A stretch of DNA of 64,000 nucleotides from the NCBI GenBank assembly GCA_963701375.1, contig CAVOZT010000005.1:434001-498000 (forward strand), given 5' to 3'. This DNA comes from CAVXTF01 sp963701375 (GTDB lineage: Bacteria; Actinomycetota; Acidimicrobiia; Acidimicrobiales; CAVXTF01). The notes under the pieces were generated by a model. That model was not told where the DNA came from, searched no databases, and saw nothing but the letters and a program-made list of their open reading frames with translations. Below, one piece after another: positions 26,757 through 34,728 of this stretch (positions within the stretch are counted from its first letter, which is position 1; each line of letters starts with the position of its first letter). Made by a program: the position numbers and the translations under genes.

Positions 26757-28715
26757 TCAGTTCTTCATGGCATTCAGGAACGGCACACCGTTCGGCGTTC
26801 CGACGCCCGTCATGTCGTCGTAGCCGGGAAGCGTGTAGATCTGGGTCTGAACACCGACTGTCTGGAGCAAGTACGTGTACCCCGCCGACGGGTTCAGGTT
26901 GTTGGTGTAGTTGGTGCGCACCGTTGCCTCCGGCGAAGGAGTATTCACGACGTCGGTAATCGCCGAGGTACCTGACTTCTCGTATAGCAGCGGGTTGATG
27001 AACCCGACCGCCGACCCCGTGTTCTGGATGGCATCAGCCAGGACGCCCGCGAACAGCGGCGACGAAAGGCTGGTACCGCCCAGGCGGTAAGCCGCGTACT
27101 TGGTGCCCCCGTGCGGGAACACCTGGGTCTGCCCGATACGAAGGCCCGTGTTCGGGTCCCCCGGCATGGAGATGTCAGGGACCGCTCGCATGGGCGAGTT
27201 GCCGTAGTACTCGCTGATCGAGATCGGCACCAGACCCACCTGGTAGAAGGGCTGCGAGTACAGGATGCTCGTTCCGCCTCCGCCACCACTGCTGTAGTTG
27301 CCGGGAGGGGCCGGCGCCCAGGCATTACCAGTCAGGGTGGAGTAGTCGTTGGACCATCCGTTCTGGAACACGATCTGCCCGTTGGCACCGATCTCCGTGC
27401 TTGTGCCTCCGATGCCGGTCGCCCAGGGATCGGACGCCGGGAAGTCAACCGACTTCCCGAACTGAGTGTTCGCCTGATCGCCGGAGTCGCCGGAGGAGAA
27501 CTGCACGGTCACGCCGGTGTTCGCTGCTTCGAGCAGGAACTGGTTGAAGAACGCCAGCTGTCCGCTGCCGACAAGGCTTTCAGGACCGAACAACCACGAG
27601 TCGGTCTCCACGCTGGCAAGGTGGCCGTCGATCACCGACGCCCACGCCTTGTTGAGACCACCTCCGCAGTTCTTTGCGCCTACGAAGAGGACGTTGGCCC
27701 CGGGAGCCATGGCGTGCACGGCCTCCACATCGAGCGTCTCCTCGCCGTACCAGCCCTGCGGGCCACAAACACTCTCGAGGTTGTAGCCGTCGGGTCCGGG
27801 GGTGTCCTGGACGAACTGGCTTCCCGAGAAAGGTGCCAGGCCGTTCTGGGTCGACCACGTGTTGGCGTCACTCAGGATCGTGGGGGAGGCGTAAGCGTCG
27901 GTTATGGCGACCGTAACGCTCGCGCCGTTGAGCCCCTTGGCGATGCTGCTCGACAATCCGAACGCGGACTCGTACTGCTTCGCGTTGTAACCGCAGATCG
28001 TGTACGGCCAGGTCTTGCCGTAGGCCTTCGGCTTGTTGGTGGCCTGAAGCTGCCCGTAGTACGCGGAGCATGGTTGCACGCCGTAGCGAGCACCGGGCGC
28101 AGGCCCCGGGAGCGTGTCGGCAGGCCTGGCCAGCGATCCGCTGCTGTCCAGCTGGGCGATCCCCGCCACCGTGCTCGCCAGGCGCGCAGGTATGCGGTAG
28201 TTGGCTACAGGCTCGTTGAGGTTCTTCCCCTGGTACCGGTACGAGTCGAGGCGGGTGCCGACCAGTTTCTCGGCTTGCGCCATGGTCCCGGTTACTTCGA
28301 CGTAGAGCCGACTCGAGGCGACCGAGGCAACGGAAAGTCCCGCGCTTCGAACCCACGAGCTGACCGCGTTCACCGCAGCTTCCGACGGTGAGTAACGCGC
28401 GCGGAACTGCGCGGTGGTGAGGAAATGCCGGAACTGAGCGTTGCCGGGGGTCGAGACGGCCTGCGCCTCGGCCTCGACAGCCGACGCGTTGGGATATGCG
28501 AGGACGACCTCGAAGTCGACTTGTTGCCCTCCTGCAGCGGGCCCTAGATCGCGCGCATGAGCCAAGAACGAAGGTCGGCTCGCGGCGAGTGCAACGGTTC
28601 CCGAATTGGTGGATGCTGCCGACACCGCCGCGGTCCCTCCGACAAGGAGTGTCGCTGCGATCGATGATACGGCTATGGCTGTGAATGCGATCTTGCGGCG
28701 TACACGACGTTTCAT
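26757..28715 (-). CDS. Secreted sedolisin (S53) protease with activation prodomain
   Basis: This 652-residue pro-protease has a signal peptide (IAFTAIAVSSIAATLLVGG), a pro-kumamolisin activation domain (about residues 50-200, e.g. GNAQFRHFLTTAQFRARYSP) and the subtilisin-fold S53 catalytic domain. The catalytic Glu and Asp lie in YGEETLDVEAVHAMAPGA, the oxyanion Asp region is SSGDSGD, and the serine is in GGTSLSSPLFAG. The calcium site is probably YDDMTGVGTPNG near the C-terminus. Sedolisins act at acidic pH outside the cell. The ATG at 28715 follows GAGAGGGGG. It is monocistronic and ends at the shared terminator. Confidence 0.92.
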   Translation of the reverse strand: MKRRVRRKIAFTAIAVSSIAATLLVGGTAAVSAASTNSGTVALAASRPSFLAHARDLGPAAGGQQVDFEVVLAYPNASAVEAEAQAVSTPGNAQFRHFLTTAQFRARYSPSEAAVNAVSSWVRSAGLSVASVASSRLYVEVTGTMAQAEKLVGTRLDSYRYQGKNLNEPVANYRIPARLASTVAGIAQLDSSGSLARPADTLPGPAPGARYGVQPCSAYYGQLQATNKPKAYGKTWPYTICGYNAKQYESAFGLSSSIAKGLNGASVTVAITDAYASPTILSDANTWSTQNGLAPFSGSQFVQDTPGPDGYNLESVCGPQGWYGEETLDVEAVHAMAPGANVLFVGAKNCGGGLNKAWASVIDGHLASVETDSWLFGPESLVGSGQLAFFNQFLLEAANTGVTVQFSSGDSGDQANTQFGKSVDFPASDPWATGIGGTSTEIGANGQIVFQNGWSNDYSTLTGNAWAPAPPGNYSSGGGGGTSILYSQPFYQVGLVPISISEYYGNSPMRAVPDISMPGDPNTGLRIGQTQVFPHGGTKYAAYRLGGTSLSSPLFAGVLADAIQNTGSAVGFINPLLYEKSGTSAITDVVNTPSPEATVRTNYTNNLNPSAGYTYLLQTVGVQTQIYTLPGYDDMTGVGTPNGVPFLNAMKN

Positions 28716-29237
28716 GCACTGCCCCCTCTCATTGCGTGACTCTTTTGAGTCCTAATCTGAAAACGCAGCATCGCGGGTTTGGCAACGGCAGTCAATAACG
28801 TCGGGCGTCTTTCGCTCACCTCCGACGGCTCCGCTCAATTTGCGCAGGCAGAAGGCTCAAATTGGGCATGCAAAAGGCACGAATATGGTCAATTTTGGCG
28901 ATGCGTGCCGGGATCGTGTCCGGCTGCGCACTTTTGACAGAGGAGCGGCGAATTGGCAGCGTCTTGTGTAAGCGCAACCCAGTGAGCAGGATTCCTGATG
29001 AGGCGTCAGATCGCGAACTTTTGTGGACAGTCGATCCACCCCCTATTTTCGGGAGCCCAGCACATTGGCGCCTGGGCAGCGACGAATTACGAACGCGTCG
29101 CCGGCATTGAGCGCGGTGGCAGCATGCCTGAAGGGCAACACCGTCGTCGCTACAGACAGCGGCGACATCCAGACGATCGAGAGCGTTCCGTCGCCGGAGG
29201 CGATCACCAGTCAAACAGTGACGGCACCGTTGATCCG
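28716..29237. other. Gene-free stretch between sedolisin and ArsR genes
   Basis: About 520 bases with lower GC than the neighbours. The part next to the sedolisin gene contains its promoter region, with a small perfect hairpin GACTC-tttt-GAGTC at 28738-28751. Open frames on both strands here lack convincing codon bias or domain similarity. I see no further gene or RNA. Confidence 0.5.
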
Positions 29238-29290
29238 TTGACATCACGCCACGCTGGTGGTTAGCTATCTGCATGGCTACGCAGATAGCT
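29238..29290 (+). promoter_or_regulatory. Promoter and ArsR operator overlapping the start codon
   Basis: A TTGACA box at 29238-29243 is followed after 17-18 bases by TTAGCTA, a weak -10 candidate. A perfect 10-base inverted repeat (AGCTATCTGC at 29263-29272, GCAGATAGCT at 29281-29290, 8-base spacer) covers this -10 and the ATG at 29273. The arrangement fits autorepression by the encoded ArsR protein and a leaderless or near-leaderless transcript. Confidence 0.65.
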
Positions 29291-29650
29291 GATCCGAACC
29301 GTGACCAGGTGGGAATGGCGGTCGAAACCTTCAAGCTGCTTGCGGATCCCACCAGGCTTCGAATGGTCTGGGCTCTCCTCCATGGCGAGCACTCGGTCAA
29401 CGAGCTCGCCGACCACGTGGGTGCTCAGCCGGCAGCTGTGTCCCAGCACCTCGCCAAGCTGCGTCTCGCGCGACTGGTGTCCTCGCGACGAGACGGAACG
29501 ACGATCTTCTACACGGCGGAGAACGAGCACGTTCTCCGTCTAGCCAAAGAGGCGCTTTTCCACGCCGATCACGCAATCAAGGGAAACCCAGGTCACCGCA
29601 GGAACGGCGCGGCCAGAACTCGAGGACGTCCAGGAGTGAAGACCTCATGA
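29273..29650 (+). CDS. ArsR/SmtB-family metal-sensing repressor
   Basis: This 125-residue winged-helix repressor has DNA-binding helices NELADHVGAQPAAVSQHLAKLRLARL and the wing RRDGTTIFY. The alpha5 helix carries His86, His97 and His100 spaced as H-x10-H-x2-H, the pattern of CzrA/SmtB-type zinc (or cobalt/nickel) sites; the usual fourth ligand two residues before the first His (Asp) is Asn84 here. It overlaps the CDF exporter gene by four bases (ATGA), and a perfect palindrome spans its start codon. It should therefore repress its own operon until the metal binds. The exact metal is not decided by the sequence. Confidence 0.88.
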   Translation: MATQIADPNRDQVGMAVETFKLLADPTRLRMVWALLHGEHSVNELADHVGAQPAAVSQHLAKLRLARLVSSRRDGTTIFYTAENEHVLRLAKEALFHADHAIKGNPGHRRNGAARTRGRPGVKTS

Positions 29651-30792
29651 GGTCGAACGACACATCTGAGGCCCAAGACCATGATCAGGCGCACGACCAG
29701 CACGAGCACGAGCACGAGCAGGACCACGATCAGGAGCACGACCAGCACGAGCACGAGCATCGACAAGGTGTCTCAGGATTGCTGAGGTCGATCACCAATC
29801 CGCACAGCCATGACGCGATGGACTCCGTGGACAGTGCGCTTACTTCCAGCGCCGAAGGGATGAGAGCGCTCAAGTACTCGCTGTTGGGACTGGTCGTAAC
29901 GTCGGGACTTCAGTTGATCATCGTGATCCTGAGCAGTTCTGTCGCTCTACTCGCTGACACAATTCACAACTTTGCGGACGCACTGACCGCGATTCCGCTC
30001 GGGATCGCCTTTTTGGTCGGCAGGAGAGCGGCCAACCGGCGGTATACCTACGGATACGGTCGCGCCGAGGATCTGGCGGGCATTGCGATCGTAATTACGA
30101 TCGCCGCGTCTTCAGCGCTAGCCGGCTGGGAAGCCGTTGAGCGTCTTGTGCACCCCCACACCGTCCACGTCATCGGATGGGTCATTGCGGCCGGCGTAGT
30201 CGGGTTCATCGGCAAGGAATGGGTCGCCCAGTACCGGATACGAGTCGGGAGAAAGATCGGGTCCGCAGCATTGATCGCCGACGGCATGCACGCGCGCACG
30301 GATGGTGTCACGTCGCTGGCGGTAGCGGTCGGAGCGGTGGGCGTTGCAATTGGTTGGAGAATCGCTGATCCGATCGTCGGGCTTCTGATCACGATTGCAA
30401 TCCTGGTGATTCTGAAGGACGCGGTCGTCATCATCTACCGGAGGCTCATGGACAGCGTCAACTCGGAGCTAGTCGACAAGTCTGAGAGCGCGCTTCTCAG
30501 TGTCGAAGGCATCGAGTCGGTCGAGACCGTGCGTATCCGATGGGTGGGTCACGAGTTGTTCGCCGAGGCGGTCGTGACCTCCGATTGTGAATTGTCCCTT
30601 GCCGAAGCGCACGACATCGCCGAAGAGGCACATCACAGACTTCTTCACGAAATACCGCGACTGACCGATGTCATCATCCATACCGATCCCTGCGGCCACG
30701 ACGGGCGCCAGCATCACACGCTGATCGATCATCATCTTCCGGGAAGGCAAGCTGAGCCATCACACCCCGGAGGGTCCCTCGGCCAATCTTGA
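29647..30792 (+). CDS. Cation diffusion facilitator (Zn/Co/Ni exporter) with His-rich N-terminus
   Basis: This 381-residue CDF transporter would export divalent metal in exchange for protons across the cytoplasmic membrane. The N-terminal 40 residues are a His/Asp/Glu/Gln-rich cytoplasmic tail. Transmembrane helix 2 has the metal-site motif LLADTIHNFADAL and helix 5 has LIADGMHARTDGV (HxxxD pairs). The cytoplasmic C-terminal domain contains SVEGIESVETVRIRWVGHELF and ends in another His-rich stretch (GHDGRQHHTLIDHH). It is co-translated with the ArsR sensor. The His-rich tail favours zinc, cobalt or nickel. Confidence 0.9.
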   Translation: MRSNDTSEAQDHDQAHDQHEHEHEQDHDQEHDQHEHEHRQGVSGLLRSITNPHSHDAMDSVDSALTSSAEGMRALKYSLLGLVVTSGLQLIIVILSSSVALLADTIHNFADALTAIPLGIAFLVGRRAANRRYTYGYGRAEDLAGIAIVITIAASSALAGWEAVERLVHPHTVHVIGWVIAAGVVGFIGKEWVAQYRIRVGRKIGSAALIADGMHARTDGVTSLAVAVGAVGVAIGWRIADPIVGLLITIAILVILKDAVVIIYRRLMDSVNSELVDKSESALLSVEGIESVETVRIRWVGHELFAEAVVTSDCELSLAEAHDIAEEAHHRLLHEIPRLTDVIIHTDPCGHDGRQHHTLIDHHLPGRQAEPSHPGGSLGQS

Positions 30793-30853
30793 CCTCTTCC
30801 GGATGAAGCTCCGGTGGGCTTCCCGCCCGAACCGCCCTGATGGCTGATGGCTT

Positions 30854-30916
30854 CTACCAGGACCACCGTTCTGGTAGGCCGGTCATCCGACTCCTGCCAG
30901 ACCAGATGAGCAGGAG
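30854..30916 (+). promoter_or_regulatory. Two hairpins in the CDF-antiporter gap, one masking the ribosome-binding site
   Basis: CTACCAG (30854-30860) pairs with CTGGTAG (30871-30877), and CTCCTGC (30891-30897) pairs with GCAGGAG (30910-30916). The second right arm contains the AGGAGG-type ribosome-binding site of the antiporter gene starting at 30922. The first hairpin could terminate or attenuate the CDF operon and the second could limit translation. Function is inferred from pairing only. Confidence 0.35.
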
Positions 30917-30921
30917 GGCGG

Positions 30922-32120
30922 ATGAACCTGTACTACGTGGCAGCAATCTGGCTAGCGCTCGCGCTATTTGCTTCACTCGTAAGCGTCCGTATCGCAATGC
31001 CGGTCGCACTGGTTGAGATCGTTGTCGGTGCGCTCGCGGGAAACATCCCGGGCGTCAAGGAGCACATATCCCAGACCGCTTACACCACTTTCCTAGCAAG
31101 TCTCGGCTCGGTGATCCTCACGTTCCTCGCAGGCGCGGAGATCGACCCTGTGTCGCTCCGCAAGAATTGGAGAGCGAGCGTTTCGATCGGTTTCGTCTCG
31201 TTCCTCTTGCCACTGATCGGCGCTTTCGGTTTCTGCCGATTGGTGCTCGATTGGAAGCTTCACGCTGCAGAGATCGGAGGCGTCGCACTCAGCACCACCT
31301 CTGTAGCCGTCGTGTACGCAGTCATGGTTGAAACCGGTTTGAACCGCCAGGACATCGGGAAGCTGATCCTGGCCGCCTGCTTCGTGACCGACTTGGGAAC
31401 CGTTCTCGCTCTGGGCGGACTATTCGCTAACTACGGGTGGCTCCTCGTGTTGTTCGTGGCGGTGACGCTCGCAGCGATCAGCGTGCTCCCGAGCCTGACC
31501 CGATGGGTCGTGGCAAGGGTGGGACACCGTGTCAGCGAACCGGACGTCAAGTTCCTTCTGGTGGTGCTGTTGGGTCTTGGTGGCCTGGCCGAACAGGCAG
31601 GAAGTGAGGCAGTGCTCCCGGCATATGTCGTGGGGCTCGTCGTTGCCGGGGTCTTTCTGCACAACCGCGTTTTGATGGACCGCATGCGGGCGATCGCGTT
31701 CGCGTTCCTTACTCCATTCTTCTTCTTGCACGCGGGTCTCCTGATCAACGGAGAGCTATCGTCACCGGGGCCGGCGTGATCGGAGCTCTGCTGCTCGTGA
31801 AGGTCGGCGCCAAGTTTGCGGGGGTCTGGCCGGTTTCAACAGCGTTCAAGCTCCCACGCCGGGAGCGGGCATATACGACCCTGCTCATGGCGACCGGCCT
31901 CACCTTCGGCTCCATCTCTGCGCTCTTCGGCTTTACGCATCACTTCATCAACGAGAGGCAGTACACGGAACTCGTTACGGTCGTCATCCTCTCGGCGTTC
32001 GTCCCGACCGTGATCGCTCAAAAGTTCTTTCGTCCTGTCGCGGTCGTCAACGTCGAAGAAGAAGAGGCGCTCGGCGCAGAGGATGTTCCGAAGGTGCGTG
32101 ACCTGGACTTTCGCGATTGA
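30922..32120 (+). CDS. Cation:proton antiporter (CPA2-like), frameshifted near 31755
   Basis: This is a multi-pass Na+(K+)/H+ antiporter of the CPA2 family, about 399 residues when restored. Part one has about nine helices, including LALALFASLVSVRIAMPVAL, the EIVVGALAGNIPGV region and the unwound-helix segment HAAEIGGVALSTTSVAVVYAVM. It closes early with GELSSPGPA. Part two resumes in the next frame with VIGALLLVKVGAKFAG and helices to VVILSAFVPTVIAQKFF. Restoring one base near 31755 gives GEL-x-IVTGAGVIGALLL and a continuous protein. It follows the metal-export operon by 130 bases. Confidence 0.82.
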
Positions 32121-32232
32121 TCCCGTTCGCCCTGCGGCGCACAGGTCGATTTTCGCGAGGCGTGTTAGCGTCGCAAAAGTTCGATTCCCGCGGGTCAGGG
32201 CTCGTCGGGTTTGTCGTGGGCGGGGAGGCAAT

Positions 32233-34668
32233 ATGACGTTTGCCAAAGGGCGCTCTTCTGCTCTGTTGCGTCGAGTCCCGCGCGGTTCGGTCGTCCGGGT
32301 CGCCATCGTGTCGATCTTCGTCGCGACGAGTGCCATGACCGTTGCCGCCGTGAGCAGCGGTGTTGCCGCCGCGAGCCAGACGGCCTGGTCAGCGCCGTTG
32401 AATGTGGACACCTCTAACTCCATATTCGGTGTGTCATGCGCGAGCCCATTGTTCTGCGCTGCCGTCGACGGTAACGGCGGGGCCCTCACTTACAACGGGT
32501 CGTCTTGGTCCCCACGTAACTTGATCACAGAGGGAGGCTGGTTCTCGGTTTCGTGCCCGAGTTCCACGTTCTGCGTTGCCACCGGCTTTGAGGGCACAGA
32601 AGACACCTGGAACGGGTCGTCGTGGAGCGGGCCGAATCCTGTCGGGTCGGACTCTTCCAACCTTCTCTCTGTGTCGTGTACGAGCTCACACTTCTGCGTC
32701 GCGGCTGACGGCAGCGGTGGCGTCGACACATGGAACGGAACGACGTGGACAGGGCCCAATTTGATCGCGGCGGAGACGTCCCTTAATTCGGTCTCGTGCA
32801 CGAGCCCAACGTTCTGTGTCGCCGTCAACTCGAGCGGGAACGCGTACACCTATGACGGGATCAACTGGACGAGCAACGACATAGACGTGAGCAATGTCCT
32901 CAACTCGGTCTCATGTTCGAGCTCGGCCTTTTGCGTGGCGGTCGACAACGTCGGCAATGCAGTCGTTTACAACGGGTCGTCGTGGTCGACGACCGACATA
33001 GACGGAGTCAACAGAATCGTGTCTGACTCATGTGCCAGTTCCACGTTCTGCGTGGCAACCGACAACATAGGCAACGCGCTGACGTACAACGGATCTTCGT
33101 GGTCGACGGCGAGTATCGACGCAAATGCCCTGAATTCCGTGGACTGCCCGACGTCCTCATTCTGCGTTGCAGTTGACGACGCTGGCAACGCCATCACGTA
33201 CGGATGGGTATCTGCGAGTTACGCGTGCAATGTCTCCGGACTCACTACGACCGACCCGATCGTTCTGTCCGAGTCTCCTTCGCCACCGCCGAGCATCACA
33301 GCGCCCGGCACGTACTCGACCACTCTCTCGGCCCAGGTCACCATTCCAGCGACCCAAATAAACGCTGCCATCGCGGACGGTGCGACAAGTATCACGATCG
33401 ACTCACAGTCCGTCGAGGTGGACGGCCTGACCGGGGGAAGCCCGAGCAGCTCCGTAAGTCCGAACTCGCTCGTGACGTCGGCCACCAACTTGCCGATCAC
33501 GTTTACCCCGCAGTCAGACACGCCCTTTACCTACGCCACCACCTACAACCCCGAGACCTGGCAGACCCAGAATGTCCCGGGGACCGTCGACTTCACACCA
33601 GGCCCCATCAACTCCACTTTCACCTATTTGATCTCTGGAACGCCCTCGCCTGTTAGCGCCGCCTGCACTCCTCCGGCGGGGGTGGCGTCCTTGGACTCGA
33701 CCGTCGTGAACGCATCGTCTGCCACACCCAGCTTCCAGCTACCGGCCTCTGTTCCCGCCCTGCAATCCCAGGTGACATCCCCCCTCGACGACGGGTGGGC
33801 GATAAAAGTGACCAACACCTCGACGGTGCCCGTAGACGGCTTGAGCGCTCGGGTGGGCGTGCACGGTGGAGGAGTGACGATCAACTACGACTTCGCCGGC
33901 ATGGCCAACACGGGGACTACCTGCGCCTCGTCGGGTGCAGGGATCGCCACTTGCAACGTGGGGATCCTGGCGGCCGGAGCCTCGGTGACCATCAACGCAC
34001 TCGTGCAGACAACGGGGCTGCCCCGAGGCACGACGATAAGCGGGACCGTCGACGTCACGTCCACCAACGCAGCTACTCAATCGGCGACGCTGGGTGCGTT
34101 GAGCGTGGTCGTAGTTCAAAACGGTGCAGTGGCGGTGGCGGTCCCGACGGTCGAAGTGAAGAGCACGACGGCCATGTTGTCGGGCAGCGTGCCGGGCAAG
34201 GTGAAGCTGACCCTTCCGAGGAACGTCCCGGTCATGGGGCCGTTCGGGTCGTTGCAGGCCACAGGAGGAATGCCATTCGCCGGCCCCGTGAAGGGTCCAC
34301 CGGTGTCTGTGACCCTCCAACCTCTCGCCGGCTCCCAGGACCCCGAGTTGTGCCCACCTGTATCCGGTGGTTGCGAGGGCGACATCGTGCGGGCCCAAGG
34401 CAACTTCGCCGCTTACACGAGCAGGGCGAATCCCATCTCGATCGTGGTCAAGATCTTCTACGGTTCCGCGCCACCGGCCGGCTCCATTTACTTCCAGGGT
34501 GCCGCCAACGACACACCGGTGCTGCTGTCTTCGTGTGTCAAGACCGGCGGTCTGTACAACACTCCGTGCGTATTCGGCGCCGAGAAGATCCTCGGTACGC
34601 CGGGGAATCAGTCGACCGCGGACACCGTCTTCTTCACCGGAGGGGATCCCCTCGTTGGTCGTCGATGA
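32233..34668 (+). CDS. Secreted beta-propeller-like protein with Cys-paired repeats
   Basis: This 811-residue exported protein has a signal peptide (VVRVAIVSIFVATSAMTVAAVSSGVAAA). Seven or so repeats of about 43 residues follow, each of the form 'SVSCxSSxFCVAVDxxGNAxTYNGSSWS'; the spacing C-x5-C recurs in every unit. They probably make a beta-propeller stabilised by one disulfide per blade. The second half contains Ig-like segments, including a DUF11-like stretch (WAIKVTNTSTVPVDGLSARV to GTVDVTSTNAATQSATL), and a Cys-containing C-terminal domain. No anchor is visible. ATG 32233 follows GGGGAGG. Probably a surface or matrix protein; the ligand is unknown. Confidence 0.75.
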   Translation: MTFAKGRSSALLRRVPRGSVVRVAIVSIFVATSAMTVAAVSSGVAAASQTAWSAPLNVDTSNSIFGVSCASPLFCAAVDGNGGALTYNGSSWSPRNLITEGGWFSVSCPSSTFCVATGFEGTEDTWNGSSWSGPNPVGSDSSNLLSVSCTSSHFCVAADGSGGVDTWNGTTWTGPNLIAAETSLNSVSCTSPTFCVAVNSSGNAYTYDGINWTSNDIDVSNVLNSVSCSSSAFCVAVDNVGNAVVYNGSSWSTTDIDGVNRIVSDSCASSTFCVATDNIGNALTYNGSSWSTASIDANALNSVDCPTSSFCVAVDDAGNAITYGWVSASYACNVSGLTTTDPIVLSESPSPPPSITAPGTYSTTLSAQVTIPATQINAAIADGATSITIDSQSVEVDGLTGGSPSSSVSPNSLVTSATNLPITFTPQSDTPFTYATTYNPETWQTQNVPGTVDFTPGPINSTFTYLISGTPSPVSAACTPPAGVASLDSTVVNASSATPSFQLPASVPALQSQVTSPLDDGWAIKVTNTSTVPVDGLSARVGVHGGGVTINYDFAGMANTGTTCASSGAGIATCNVGILAAGASVTINALVQTTGLPRGTTISGTVDVTSTNAATQSATLGALSVVVVQNGAVAVAVPTVEVKSTTAMLSGSVPGKVKLTLPRNVPVMGPFGSLQATGGMPFAGPVKGPPVSVTLQPLAGSQDPELCPPVSGGCEGDIVRAQGNFAAYTSRANPISIVVKIFYGSAPPAGSIYFQGAANDTPVLLSSCVKTGGLYNTPCVFGAEKILGTPGNQSTADTVFFTGGDPLVGRR

Positions 34669-34728
34669 ACGTCGGTCTTCGTCACATGCCGCATTCCGTT
34701 TAGCTCGCGCTGTGACGAGGGAGGCGAG

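Noticed and set aside
28816..29400. 194-codon minus-strand frame before the ArsR gene
   Set aside because: It overlaps the ArsR promoter and start on the other strand and has no recognisable similarity.
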